The position numbers and the translations under genes are program-made. Under the pieces are notes generated by a model that saw only the letters and a list, made by a program, of their open reading frames with translations, made no database searches and was not told the origin of the DNA. From contig NC_134097.1 in the NCBI RefSeq assembly GCF_000715075.1, forward strand, positions 126,602,997 through 126,666,996: 64,000 bases of DNA, in the 5' to 3' direction. Source of the DNA: Nicotiana tabacum. Taxonomy: Eukaryota > Streptophyta > Magnoliopsida > Solanales > Solanaceae. Below, one piece after another: positions 44,701-56,626 of the stretch; within the stretch, counting starts at the first letter, position 1, and each line of letters opens with the position of its first letter.

Positions 44701-46276
44701 ACCACTTAATTTTGACTTAATGTCACATCACTCTATATCCCCCCCTTTAGGGGTGTACTAAGAGCTGAAGCCACGAGGATCTACCTATAGATGTTTTACC
44801 TCTTCATCTTTGGTGTCGTTTCTCAACATCAATGATCCTTACTCGCCTTGCGGCAACCCTTCTGTACCAAGGATGACAAATTCCGTTCCTCGCGAGGGTA
44901 ACACTTAATGTAACTGGTACATACAATCCCTTAAGCTTAACTTTTCTAACATTGTTTGCTTTAGGGAAGCGTCTTCCTAAATAACCATTCTCTGAATTTC
45001 TCATGAATCTTCTTCTGTCGTCCATCCTATTATTGCCGGAACGTGATCTGAAATTCTCATGATGCTAACTATTATCAAATCACTTAGTCCCTAATTCATA
45101 TTTAGTTTATCTTGTTCACCAATACATATTGGTGCAATGATTCTGGGGTCTAACCTTTCCTCTTGGTAATCGCGCTAGAGTTGCGAACTTATTTCTCGAA
45201 ATGAGGACATGACTGTATGGCCTATACTCTTTTGTTGTCCTAAGGCATGTCACCTCTTGTCTCTTCCTTCACATGACTATAGATTTTGTAATATTGTCAT
45301 CTTTTGATCTACCGTTGTCATCCGTGTACCACATCTTACTCATAATGCTTCATTAATTCTTTTCTTATTTCCCGCTAACATTTATACCGATCACTTTATT
45401 CTGAAAACTTGAACAAGACATTCTTTTGCTTTTAGCTTCCCTTTGCTCCATCCAATGGCTCTTCAAGTTGCTTAATGTTCTCGCTTTACTAGGGACGCGA
45501 GCCACACTAATGTAATATTTATCTCTTCAAGGCTTATAGTGCATGTCTTTGTAGTACTCATATCCGGCTGCACTATTTTAGAGTGCACCATCTGGGTGTC
45601 TCGTAAAGAGGTCTATTAGCACATTTGCAATATCCTTCAGAAATATCAACTGACGCAAACAATTCATCCATCATATCTTCTTATACTATTTCTGTTACCC
45701 CCATAGGGCATATCTGGAATAGGTGCGGCCAATTGTATATACCTCTGTTACTATTGAATATAACTCAAAAAGCTTATGTTCCTCTGCCTCAATTATAAAT
45801 GTTGTTAACCTTCATTAACTGGGTACCTCATACCCTTTTTCACTTTGCTCCTTTTACTTGCTGAAACTTGTACTTATCTTCTTAATCTCTCATTGTCCTT
45901 CACCATAAAGATGGATAGGTATTCTTGCCAAGGCTTCGTATCAGGAAGCTTACACCCTTTAGTACACTCATGATCTGCTAAAGACCTCACATTTACTTAT
46001 CGTAGGCATCATACAAAAATTCAATTGCTTTGACTCAGCTCGTCCACAACTATCTCTCTTTCCAACCTTCATTCCGGATGTAGGTATCGTCTTATTACGA
46101 ATAACAAAAATTTCAAAATTTGAATTCTTATAATTGAGCTCTACCACACGATCTAGAGTAAGAAGAAAGAGTGATAATCCTAAATGCCCTATAGCCTCTT
46201 GCTTATAAGTGTGGTGCACGACACACCCATAAACAAGACTCTACTAGACACGACTTGTAGACTCCCTAAGACTGAA
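41795..46276 (-). other. Coding-less interior of NA-2
   Basis: About 4.5 kb with no gag or pol domain on either strand. Colinear similarity to the NA-1 interior: next to the PPT (AACATTCGTCCTCGAATGTTGAC on the plus strand, in two runs), the 44804-45025 remnant, an internal purine tract near 44735-44755, and the segment after the PBS (46200-46290). Plus-strand frames at 42991-43185 and 43850-44035 are not taken as genes. Confidence 0.75.
44804..45025 (-). CDS. Small conserved frame of NA-2, function unknown
   Basis: 73 codons beginning MDDRRRF, rich in Arg and Lys, containing KLKGLYVPVTLSVTLARNG and HPWYRRVAARRV. The central part matches the 8272-8443 remnant of NA-1. I do not recognise the family. 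It may be a relic of a former polyprotein or a small basic protein. The start was taken as the first Met of the open frame, and no promoter evidence is visible. Confidence 0.4.
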   Translation of the reverse strand: MDDRRRFMRNSENGYLGRRFPKANNVRKVKLKGLYVPVTLSVTLARNGICHPWYRRVAARRVRIIDVEKRHQR

Positions 46277-46290
46277 CTGCTCTGATACTA
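46277..46290 (-). promoter_or_regulatory. Primer binding site of NA-2
   Basis: On the minus strand this reads TAGTATCAGAGCAG, one change from the initiator tRNA-Met complement TGGTATCAGAGC. It lies 4 bp inside the LTR edge, as in NA-1. Confidence 0.8.
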
Positions 46291-46294
46291 CTTT

Positions 46295-47846
46295 TGTCAC
46301 GCCCCGAACCTGGGGGGGGGGGCGAGACCGGCACCCAGTGCCTCACCTATCCTTGCGTACCAATTTGCAACTAAGGGACTCTGAACATATGATTTCATAC
46401 TTTGGCCATGGGCCACATTGCAAGATAACTGCGAATGCTGACTAAATGTCAATATAAAACTGGGCCGACAAGGCCGTCATAACTATTACAGCTGACAAAC
46501 CAACCAAATATACATACAAGGCCTGCAAGCCCAACATATTGCACTAACTGACAGGATATGTCTACAAGCCTCTACTGATGGATATACTATGATCGGAATA
46601 GCTCCCCGACCTACTCATAACATATATACATATATATACAAGATGTACATAAGGCTCTAGACTGGGAAACTCCGAAAGGCATGGAGCTTACCGATCAAGC
46701 TGAACTTGGGCAACACTTAATGAGAAGGTCTACCCGCCTATCTATCTGAACTTGCACGCATGAAATACAGCGTCCCCAGAAAAGGGACATTAGTACGAAA
46801 TAATTTATTGAGTATGTAAGGCAATATACTGAAAGTTGAAACTGAACTGATAATATAATAACTGCAAGTAGCTGGAAGTCAAAGATAATCTGAAGATATG
46901 CTTACCTGCTGATACTGACTCAATTCTCTCAATATAGTAAGTAAAATAGTTGTCCGGCCCTATAAGGCTCGGTATACATATATATATCTGCTCTACTGTA
47001 GTAGGCTCGCTCATAAGCGCTCGGCCATACTAGGCTCTGTATCTCGACCAACTGAGCTTGCTCATAAGTGCTCGGCCACAGTAGGCTCAGTATATAACTT
47101 ACCATCTGATCAGAGGTTCTCCGATATGGGCCTGCCCATCGATTATAACTCGATGGTAATGAGAATACTTTAATACTGTATATGTAATCTCTGCTCTCTT
47201 GACTAGAAGAAGGAAATAATCAATTGAATATGAAGTCCCGATAAGAAGAATATCGTAACATACAAAATTATGAAAATATATGTAACTTGCGAGACTAGAA
47301 AAATATACGTAACTCATTATCAAACTTTTGTTATTACGAGATCACGCAAAATGAAGGAAAAGCTTAGCTTTAACATACCTGGAGTAGGGAAAACTCTGTA
47401 TAATATTCTTGAAGATTGCACCGTACTCTTTTGGAACCGTATAATTTTACGTTGCTACGATTCTAACAATTTTTTTGGAAACCTTTGTGGATTGAATTTA
47501 GAACCCCAAAAATCAGATTGAATTATTGTTTCTGTTCTTGAAGCCTTGAATGAATCAAGCTTCAATTCTTTGAAGTACTTGGAACGAATCAAGTTTCTGC
47601 TTAATGAAGCATTCTTGAACTAGAAAATATGGGGTTTTAAGAGCACACTGATGACAGTACTTGGATAAATGCTTGTTTAATGAACAATAATGGTCTAGCC
47701 ATATCAAAGGAAAGTGAAATAGAAAATTTGAATCAACTTTTACCAAACAGAAAACCCAAAACTCCACTTTTACATTCTTGGATGTTGGTGGAGTCCCTTT
47801 GTTGTATAAATGTCTTGTATACCACAAATTAGCTTGCCACATATTT
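46295..47846 (-). repeat. 5' LTR of NA-2, truncated
   Basis: Aligns with 39605 to about 41180 of the other LTR, including the G11 run, then stops at about 47846. About 0.6 kb of LTR and its outer target duplication are gone, together with Ogre-2 sequence. The open frame at 47778-48257 runs from this LTR into RNase H by chance and starts at TTG. Confidence 0.8.
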
Positions 47847-48480
47847 ACTAGCAGAAAGAAGCAAGCCTATTATCTCAGCAAGAAGTTTACATCCTATGAG
47901 GTTAAGTATACTCCCCTTGAAAGGACATGTTGCGCCTTGACTTGGGTGGTACAAAAGTTGAAGCATTATCTGTTGTCCTACACTACTTACCTCATTTCTC
48001 GACTGGATCCTCTAAAGTATATCTTTCAGAAGCCTATGTCCACAGGAAGACTTGCAAAGTGGCAGATTTTGCTCACAGAGTTTGACATCATCTATGTGAC
48101 TCGGACCGCGATGAAAGCCCATGCATTGGCCAATCATTTGGCCGAGAACCCGGTGGATGAAGAGTATAAGCCATTGAGGACTTATTTTCCTGATGAAGAG
48201 GTAATGCATATTGACAAGGTGGAGCAGGATGAAAAGCCAGGTTGGAAACTTCTTTGATGGAGCTGCTAACATGAAAGGTGTCAGAATAGGGGTTGTGCTC
48301 ATTTCTGAAACAGGACACCACTACCCTGTTACAGACCAGTTGTGTTTCTATTGTACCAATAACATGGCTGAGTACGAGGCATGCATTCTGGCTTTGAGGT
48401 TAGCTGTAGATATAGGAGTCCAAGAAGTCTTGGTCTTGGGAGATTTGGATCTTTTGGTGCACCAGATTCGGGGAGAATGA
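47847..48480 (+). pseudogene. Ogre-2 RNase H domains
   Basis: Starts inside the first RNase H (KKQAYYLSKKFTSYEVKYTP, LERTCCALTWVVQKLKHYL) and its tether (STGRLAKWQILLTEFDIIYV). Then the second, archaeal-type RNase H follows, with FDGAANMKGVRIGVVL, NNMAEYEACILALRLAVDIG and LGDLDLLVHQIRGE. The start of the first RNase H was lost with the NA-2 junction. A frame change occurs near 48250. Metal-binding Asp and Glu of the second RNase H appear present. Confidence 0.85.
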
Positions 48481-49968
48481 GAGACTCTGGATTTAAAGCT
48501 CATACCGTATCGACAATCTTTGCATGATCTTTATCAACTGTTCAGATAAGTAGAGTTTAGGCATATTCTAGGATCCATAATGAGGTTGTCGATGCCTTGG
48601 TTACCTTGGCATCAATGTTACACCATCCGGATACGGCTTATGTTGACCCTTTACATATTTAAGTTCATGATCAGCATTCCTACTGTAATGTGGCTGAGGA
48701 GGAACTTGATGGTTAATCGTGGTTCCATGATATCCGGGAATACATCAAGTTGGGTGTGTATCCGGTACAGGCCACAGGTGATAAAAAGGGAACAATTCGA
48801 CATTTGGCTAGTGGATTTTTCTTGAGCGAGGGAATTTTGTACAAGAGAACTCCAGATCTTGGACTGCTGAGGTGCATAGATGCTAAACAAGCCACGACTA
48901 TCATGACTGAAGTGCATTCCGGAGTTTGCGGGCCGCATATGAGTGGGTATATTTTGGCAAAGAAAATTCTTCGAGCAGGGTATTATTGGCTCACCATGGA
49001 ATAAGATTGCATCAGCTTTGTGTGCAAGTGTCATCAATGCCAGGTGCACGGTGATTTTATTCATTCTCCGCCATCTGAGTTGCATACAATGTCTGCACCT
49101 TGGTCCTTTGTTGCCTAGGGAATGGATGTCATTGGACCAATTGAGCCAGCAACATCAAATGGGCACAAGTTTATTCTGGTAGCCATTGATTATTTCACTA
49201 AGTGAGTTGAAGCTATGACATTCAAATATGTGACCAAGAAGGCAGTGGTCGATTTTGTTCATTCAAACCTCATTTGCCAGTTCAGAATTCCCAAGGTAAT
49301 CATCACAGACAATGGTGTTAATCTTAACAGCCATTTGATGAAAGAAATATGCCAACAATTCAAGATTATGCATCAAAATTCCACTCTGTATCGCCCCAGG
49401 GCAAATGGAACTATTGAGGCGGCTAACAAGAACACAAAGAAGATACTTCGAAAGATGGTGCAAGGTTCTAGGCAATGGCATAAAAAGTTGCCTTTTGCTT
49501 TGCTGGGTTACCGCACTACTATTCGCACTTCAGTAGGTGCAACTCCTTATTTGTTGGTATATGGTACTGAAGCAGTTATACTCATAAAAGTTGAAATTCC
49601 ATCCCTTCGGATTGTTGCTGAAGCTGAAATTGATGATGATGAGTGGGTCAAAACCCGTTTAGAGCAGTTAAGTCTGATCGATGAGAAAAGACTGGCGGCA
49701 GTATGTCATGGTCAATTGTATCAAAAGAGAATGGCAAGAGCATACAATAAAAAGGTGTGTCCCCTGAAATTTGAAGTGGGTCAACAAGTATTGAAACGCA
49801 TCCTTCCACATTAGGCTGAAGCTAAAGGCAAGTTTGCCCCAAATTGGCAGGGGTCGTTCGTTGTAACAAGAGAGTTGTCCCATGGTGCTTTGTATTTAAC
49901 AGATATAGAAGGCAAATGTGTAGATATGGCTATCAATTCTGAAGCAGTCAAAAGATATTATATATGAT
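48481..49968 (+). pseudogene. Ogre-2 integrase
   Basis: After a degraded linker come the HHCC finger (VHSGVCGPHMSGY, then CKCHQCQVHGD at about 48910-49050) and the catalytic core. The core has GMDVIGPIEP, IITDNGVNLNSH and NGTIEAANKNTKKIL, so the D-D-E triad is visible. GYRTTIRTSVGATPYLLVYG and the C-terminal FAPNWQGSFVV domain follow, ending KRYYI and a stop near 49966. Stops near 49004, 49119, 49205 and 49812 break it; two of them look like Trp to stop changes. Confidence 0.86.
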
Positions 49969-50283
49969 TTCTTTGGTTTGTCTAATTGTGTTGTTTGTAC
50001 TTGGCATGTTTTGAAGATTGGAATAACGAATGCATTTTATTATATTATCTAAATACTTTATCCTTTGTTACCCCTTTTGAGCCTTATTTATTTTCTTTCA
50101 TACCCCTCTTTTGGAATCAGAAGAAGAGTTTAGAAATACAAATACAAAAAATATAAATAAAAAGGAGAAAGGAGGAAAAAGAGAAAGAGAAAAATGGAAA
50201 AAAGTAAAGTAGAAGAAAGAAAAGAAAAGAAAAGAAAAGGAAAAGAAAAAGAAAAAGAAACAAAAATAAAGCAACTCTTATGT

Positions 50284-50342
50284 CTTGAACTATGTTCGAC
50301 CTGATTTCTTTTAAGGATATGTAGGAAGCCTCACGGTTAGAT
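50284..50342 (+). ncRNA. Candidate structured RNA motif, post-integrase copy
   Basis: TTGAACTATG...ACCTGATTTCTTTTAAGGATATGTAGGAAGCC (in parts), then GGTTAGATCC. It shares the core with the copies at 1403, 32367 and 63396, but the closing stem is weak (AAC/GTT). Probably a decayed copy. Confidence 0.4.
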
Positions 50343-50624
50343 CCCATAAAAATAAAAAATTTAAAATTCCTCAGGCAAAGAAACTGGGGCAGAAGTTGTG
50401 GTTTTGTAAAAGATCTGATTCCAAAAAGTTGTAATTGTTAACCCTTTCATTTTAAGTTGTTTTGAGCCTTTATGATATCCTTTCTTTCTAACCCTATCCA
50501 AAAGCCTACATTACGGTCCAAAGAAAGACCTTCCGATCAATCTTTGAGGAATGCCAAGTCAAGCGAGATAGAGGTTTGATTCACATCATGGGCAACACTC
50601 CGTTCTACAAAAGGAAAATGAATA

Positions 50625-50815
50625 ACTGAGAGAGTCTTATTGGTGAAAACCCTCACGGGCACCTTAAGGCGATGGAAAGCTGAGAGAAAACTGAAATGAG
50701 AGAGTCTTGTTGGTGAAAACCCTAGCGGGCACCATAAGACGACAGTGAGTCGAGAGATGAACAAATGAGAGAGGATTGTTGGTGAAAACCCGTCAGGGCA
50801 CTACGAGCCGAATGA
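50625..50815. repeat. 70 bp tandem repeat, about 2.7 units
   Basis: GGTGAAAACCCT recurs at 50642 and 50712, with GGTGAAAACCCG at 50781 (periods 70 and 69). Each is preceded by GAGAGAGTCTT or a variant and followed by CGGGCACC or a variant. Part of the Ogre-2 3' UTR. Confidence 0.85.
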
Positions 50816-51559
50816 GGCTCGTGACTTTGCAGAGAGATTGGATTATGGAAAATCCCGATTTCGAAGTATGAAGACGGGACACAAAATTAAATATGATTAG
50901 GTGACAGTCTGGTTTGATTAATACAAAATGCATGTCATGATCATTGGTGCCAGCTGCTTCACTCAGATAAGTCTCTTTTCCATTCTTCCTCAAATAGTCA
51001 TCTTTGTCTAAAAATTCCCTCTTTGTCTTTATTTCTCGAAGTCAGTTTGCTTTATTTTCTTTTGGGTATACTCTAAATCTTTTTCAATGATAGCCTTGTT
51101 AAGCAAGCAAGAAAGGATTTCAAAGCTTATTACCAACTTTCAATTGCACAAAGCAAAGTGCGGCTAAAGCATACCAGAAATAACAGGTTTCAAAATGAGA
51201 AATAAGGTGTTAATGGGAGTTCACGTGGTCAAGTGGTTTCATGAATTTGGAGGAAATATAGAGGTTCAAATTAGAAGGACAGAAATGTAAAATAGCAGGA
51301 TGAGTGTGGGACACTCAGGTCATTTAGGGTTCTATGGTTGAGGTTCAATCATAAGTTCAAACAATTCTTTGCTAGCCCAAGGAAGCTAATCGGAACAAAG
51401 CATGGCAGTGGAAAGGCCACCCTCAGCAAGAATGCCGCAAACTAACCACCACATTTTCAAACTGAGAAGATTTCTTTGATTGAAACAGGGACAGGAAATT
51501 TTGTTTGTTCTAGAGGAACCCTCCGTGAGGAAAGCATGTGCCAGACAGGTACGACCATA

Positions 51560-51850
51560 AATTCTCAGGACCCTCCTGGATAATGGGATCTAATTTCAAG
51601 TTCTCAAGACCCTCCTAGATAACAGGATTTAGTTTCAAGTCCGTTAGGACCCTCTTGGATAATGGGAAATAGTTTTAAGTTTTCAAGACCTTCATAGATA
51701 ATGAGATTTAGGGCAAGTTTTACCTTTAGCAAATAGAATTTAGCTTTGAAGTTTTCACTCCTAAAGATGAGATTTAATTATAATTTTTCAGGGCCGTCCT
51801 GGACAATGGAATTTAGCTTTTAAAATTCTTATAGCTCTCTTGGATACTAG
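51560..51850. repeat. Degenerate repeat, units of about 40-45 bp
   Basis: ACCCTCCTGGATAATGGGAT, then a TTTCAAGTT tail, in about six diverged copies (51567, 51603, 51647, 51686, 51790, 51830 approximately). CCTGGATAATGGG echoes the CCTGGAGAATGAGG core of the neighbouring minisatellites, so the arrays may share an origin. Confidence 0.65.
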
Positions 51851-51934
51851 GATTTGATTAACACTCACAGATGCTCCCGGTACCAAACTGGGGCAGAAAA
51901 GTTTCTTTTATTTTTTCTATTTTGTTGTAATGTC

Positions 51935-52512
51935 AGGCGCCCACCTGAAAAACAAGGGAATTCATTTCAAGTTCAAGCATTAGGCGCCCACCTGGAGAAC
52001 AAGGAAATTCATTTCAAGTTCAAGCATCAGGTGCTCAACTAGAGAACAAGGGAATTCATTTCAAGTTGCAGCATCAGGCGCCCCCTGGAGAACAAGGGAA
52101 TTCATTTCAAGTTCAAGCATCAGGAGCACACCTGGAGAACAAGGGAATTCATTTCAAGTTGTGGCATGACGCGCCCACCTAGAGAACAAGGGAGTTCATT
52201 TCAAGTTGTGGCATCAGCCGCCCACCTGGAGAATAAGGGAATTCATTTCAAGTTCAAACATTAGGCGCCCACCTGGAGAAAAAGGGAATTCATTTCAAGT
52301 TGCGGCATCAGGAGCCCACCTGGAGAACAAGGGAATTCATTTCAAGTTCAAGCATTAGACGCCCACCTGGAGAACAAGGGAATTCATTTCAAGTTGCGGC
52401 ATCAGGCACCCACCTGGAGAATAAAGGAATTCATTTCAAGTTCAAGCATCAGGCGCCCACCTGGAGAACAAGGGAATTCATTTCAAGTTCAAGCATCAGG
52501 CGCCCACCTGGA
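51935..52512. repeat. Minisatellite of Ogre-2 (left part, about 12.5 units)
   Basis: Units of about 47 bp: CAGGCGCCCACCTGGAGAA, CAAGGGAATTCATTTCAAGT and a tail GTTCAAGCAT or GTTGCGGCAT. The two tails partly alternate, suggesting dimer units. The core is that of the Ogre-1 array at 1-1049 with a different spacer. The chromovirus splits a unit at 52512. Confidence 0.93.
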
Positions 52513-55254
52513 TGTAACGACCCGACCGATCATTTTAAGAATTTATGCCTTGATCCCCTATTAATTACTTTCCCTGTGTTTTTTTCTGCTATTTTGATTC
52601 GCCGGGATGTTTAGTTTTGAGTTTCGGAGTGTTTTGGGACACTTAGTCCCTAAATGAGAGCTTAATCTTTAGAATTTGGACTGTAGTCAGAGAAGTGTGA
52701 AGACGGACTCAGAATGAAATTTCGTTGGTTTCATTAACTCTGTTGAGTGATTTCAGGCTTAGGAGCGTGTTCGGATTCTGTTTTGGAGGTTCGCAGCTTA
52801 ATTAGGCTTGAATTGCCGAAAGTTGAATTTTGACATTTCCGGTTCGACAGTGAGATTTTGATATTGGGGTCATAATGGAATTCCGGAAGTTGGAGTAGCT
52901 CCGTAATATTGAATGTGACGTGCTTGCAAAATTTCAGGTCATTCGGATGAGGTTTGATAGACTTTTTTATCGAAAGCGTAATTTGAGAGTTTTTGGAGTT
53001 CTTAGGCTTGAATCCGAGGTTAAATTGGTGTTTTGATGTTGTTTTGAGCATTTCGAAGATTGGAACAAGTTTGAATGATGTTTTAGGATTTGTTGGCATG
53101 TTTGGTTGAGGTCTCGGGGGCCTCAGGTGTGTTTCGGATGCTCAACAGGTCATTTTTGGACTTGGAAAATTTGCAGAAACATTGTAGCAGCTCAGTTCTA
53201 GTTTCCTTCTTCGTGTTCGGGAGTGGGGTCTCACATTAGCAAAGAGGAGCTGTGGCTGGGGGAGGTTTAATGCTTCACGTTCGCGAAGGTGCTCCCGCAT
53301 TCGCGAAGCTGGGAGGTCTTATACCTACGCGTTCGCGATGATGGTCCCGCATTCGCATTGGAGGAGGAAAATCGGTCATCGCGTTCACAACCGGGGCATT
53401 GCATTCGCGATGAGGATAACTTGACCCAAGGCGGAGTTGTACTTCGCAAACGCGAGGGTCCTTCCGCGTTCGCGAAGAAGGAAATACTTGGACAGATTTT
53501 AAAAACCCAAATTTCAGGGTTTAAGCCATAATTCATATTTTAGACTTGGGAGCTTGGGAAATTGCGATTTTTGAAGTGATTTTCACCTGGGATACTTGGG
53601 TAAGTAATTCCTACACGGTTTAGACTAATTTCCATAAATCTACACTTAAATCCATCCTTTAATTTCGAATTTACTGTGGGAAATTGGGGCAAAGTTCTTA
53701 GGCCTAAATTTCGAGTTTCGATTGGGAATTTGACATTGGATTTGGATAATTTTGGTATGTATAGACTCGTGAGAGTATGAGGATTCTGAAAATGTAAATT
53801 TTACCCAATTTCGAAATGTGGCCCAAGGGGCGCTTTGGTCATTTTACCTAATTTCTCGTATTAGCTTAGAATTTATTTGTAGAATCAGTTACTTGAAGTA
53901 TTATTTACATTATACAATTGAATTGAATAGATTTGGGTCATTTGGAGTCAAGTACTCGTTGCAAGAACGTAGTTTCGGGTTGATTTTGAGCCGGTTCGAG
54001 GTAAGTGGCTTGTCTAACCTTGTGTAGGGGAACTCCCCTTAGGATTTGGTATTATTGATATTTGAAATGCCTTGTGCGTGAGGTGACGAGTGCGTACTTG
54101 TGCTAATTATTGAAAAATCTGGTTTTTATTAAGTCATTTTAATTGTGTTTTCTTTTTCCTATTTATACTACTTGCAATTTAAGCTTTTTGCTAGCTTAGG
54201 GAAGCATGTCTAATTGACTTATTTCCTTTACTTGCTCAAACTGCCTTATTTGGATTATGTGCAGCATGCTAGGCTAGAAATACCTGTTTTACCTTGGTAT
54301 GGAATTTGAATTGAATTGTATATTCTTCGTGTTGTTGCTTTGTGTTTACTTTTGGTCTATGGGACAGTATCCCGGGAGATGTCCCTGTATGTTTACTTTG
54401 GGACTACGGATCGGTATTCCGGGAGATCCTCCTGCACTTTTATATTGTAACTATGAGACTGCACCCGATAGATTTCCCCTATACTGAGAATTTACATTTG
54501 GGACTACGGATTGGTATTCCGGGAGATCCCCGCGCATGATGAGTTGGAGTACGGGACAGTATCCCGGGAGATCCACTGGTTATTTATATTTGGGACTACA
54601 GGACGGTATTATGGGAGATCTCCGGTTGTTATCTATGTGATGAGTTGTATTCCTTTTTGTGTTCCTTTGTCTTTGTTGTAGTTGTTGCTGTTCTTTCTAC
54701 CTTGTGTTACTTTTAATGTTGCACCTTCTTATATTGTCTTGTCCTCCTATTATACCTTATATTTCATCTAACCTTAGTAGGGCCCCAACCTTCTTCGTCA
54801 CTACCCGACCGAGGTTAGGCTTGGCACTTACTAAGTACCGATGTGGTGTACTCATGCCCTTTCGCGCATGTTTTTCATGTGTAGATCCAGGTACTTCGAC
54901 TTTTCCAGAGACTTCGAGGTATATCTGCTGCGTCCGCAGACCGAGGAGTCCCTTTCTATTCTCTCTTTAAGTATTAGCCCTTCTGTATTTTCTTTTGTTA
55001 AACATTCTGGAGTAGATACTTGTAGACATCCAAAAGCTTGTGATTTTATGAGATTTCGGGTTTTGGGAAATGTTGTTAGATTCAAGAGTTTGTATTGTAT
55101 ATGTCGAGCGACATTCTTAAATAATGTTTCTTGTTATTTTGGTTTTAATTATTTCTTCCGCAAATATTTTATTTCCGCAATTGTTAGGCTTACCTAGTTG
55201 TAGACACTAGGTGTCGTCATGATAGTTCACGGAGGGCAAACTGGGGTCGTGAGA
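52513..55254 (+). repeat. 5' LTR of the chromovirus
   Basis: Contains a CG-rich cluster of TTCGCGAA-like palindromes (53270-53490) and an array of TTTGGGACTACGG...GGTATTCCGGGAGATCC repeats (54345-54630). Frames such as 53289-53531 and 54299-54487 arise from these repeats and also occur in the 3' LTR. Confidence 0.92.
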
Positions 55255-55257
55255 AGT

Positions 55258-55269
55258 TGGTATCAGAGC
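55258..55269 (+). promoter_or_regulatory. Primer binding site of the chromovirus
   Basis: TGGTATCAGAGC, complement of initiator tRNA-Met, 3 bp after the 5' LTR. Confidence 0.9.
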
Positions 55270-55469
55270 TCTAGGTTCATAGGAGTCATGAATCAAAGCT
55301 GGTTTATTAGAGTCTCGCGGATCGGTACGGAGACGTCTGTACTTATCTATGAGAGGCTATGTAACTGTTAGGAAAATTCCACTTCATTTGATTTCCTTAT
55401 CATGTAAGATTTTGATAGCACAATTCTAAACTTTTGTATTCTATTCTCTCACATATGGTGAGGCCACAT

Positions 55470-56626
55470 GCTACCCGAGACGATTAGGCACCCCGCGCCC
55501 CCTACGGCAGCCATCAGAGGTCCGGGCCGGGGTAGAGGCTGAGGACGTGCACGTGGTGCAGCTACAGCACCTGCGCGAGCTGCCACTGAGGTACCACCAG
55601 CAGTTCCAGCCGGAGTCCAGGCACCTAATATGCCTACTGCTACAACTACTCCAGCTCTTCAAGAGACTCTTGCATAGTTCATGAGCATGTACACCACTTT
55701 GGCTCAAGCAGGGTTGGTTTCCCTTGCTGCAACTACATCTCAGGTCGGGGGAGGAGCACAGACTCCCTCCGCCCACACTCTGAGTAGCGAGTGCATGTTG
55801 ATCAAGTCCCAGAGATTATTCTGGTACCGCCTACAGTCCCAGATCAGCCCGAGGACAGGGTATTAGCTTCAGAGGATGAGCAACAGAGTCTTGAGAGGTT
55901 CAAGAAGTATGATCCTCCTATATTCAGTGGGTTAGCATCAGACAATACCTTTTGAAATCTAGAGGAGTGTCACTGTATCCTTCGCACTATGGGTATATCA
56001 GGATTGAGTGGGGTTTTTTTCACTGCCTTCCAACTTCGAGGAGCCGCCTATGAGTGGTGCGTACCTATGCGTTAGACAGTCCGGATGAGGCAGCTTCACT
56101 GACTTGGACTCGATTTTTAGATATGTTCCCGAGAAAGTTTGTTCCTCGGAGCCTCAGGGACGCATGGCGTGCAGAGCTTGAACATTTGTGCCAGGGTACT
56201 ATGACTGTCTTGGAGTATGTTGTCTGTTACACTAGCTTGGCTAGACATGCCCCAGCCTTGGTTTCTACTGTTCGCGAGATGGTTCGCCGGTTTATTGAGG
56301 GGTTTATTCCCAGCATTAGGTCTAGCATGGCTCATGAGTTGGAGATGGATATTTCTTATCAGCAGGTGGTGAGCATTGCTAGGAGGATTGAGGGTATGCA
56401 TGCTAGGGATAGAGAGGAGAGGGAGGCCAAGAGATCTCGAGAGACGGGCCATTATTCTGGTGCCTGTGCCCCAGTAGCAGGTCATCATGGTAGGGATTAT
56501 ATGAGCCGCCCTGTTCATTCAGCTTTTCCAGCATCTAGTGGTATTCCAGCTCCTCCTAAGCCTCAGGAGCCTTATTGTGCACCTCCACAGACTTCTCAGC
56601 CACAGCGTGCCCCGCAAAGTTCTTAG
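55470..56626 (+). pseudogene. Chromovirus gag
   Basis: Packages the element's RNA. The capsid domain is clear in the second half: ASLTWTRFLDMFPRKFVPRS, LRDAWRAELEHL, MTVLEYVVCYTSLARHAPAL, and RRFIEGFIPSIRSSM (56075-56330), followed by a proline-rich tail. The N-terminal part is broken by TAG and TGA codons (about 55485, 55541, 55675) and a frame change near 56055. No clear zinc knuckle was seen in the surviving tail. Confidence 0.85.

Larger units (their letters stand above)
39605..47846 (-). mobile_element. NA-2: minus-strand non-autonomous LTR retrotransposon
   Basis: Two copies of an LTR start TGTCACGCCCCGAACC on the plus strand (39605 and 46295), i.e. end GGGGCGTGACA on the minus strand. 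The PBS (plus 46277-46290) and PPT (plus 41781-41794) show minus orientation. The interior (41781-46294) lacks gag and pol and matches NA-1. The left LTR is complete (about 2.18 kb). The right LTR (the element's 5' LTR) is cut at about 47846, where Ogre-2 RNase H resumes. LTR copies differ by about 7% in the first 200 bp by eye, so NA-2 is older than NA-1. Confidence 0.88.
49969..51930 (+). other. Ogre-2 3' UTR, first part
   Basis: Non-coding. It holds an A/G-rich run (50105-50275), a copy of the structured motif (50284-50342), a three-unit 70 bp repeat (50625-50815) and a degenerate 40-45 bp repeat (51560-51850). Long 3' UTRs with tandem repeats are usual for Ogre-like elements. Confidence 0.75.

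Noticed and set aside
47778..48257. 159-codon frame joining NA-2 LTR to RNase H
   Set aside because: It starts at TTG, and the first 20 or so codons are LTR sequence at a deletion junction. I treat it as a chance fusion, with the RNase H part annotated separately.
52300..52614. 104-codon frame over the Ogre-2 minisatellite
   Set aside because: Periodic translation of the 47 bp unit running into the chromovirus LTR; not a gene.
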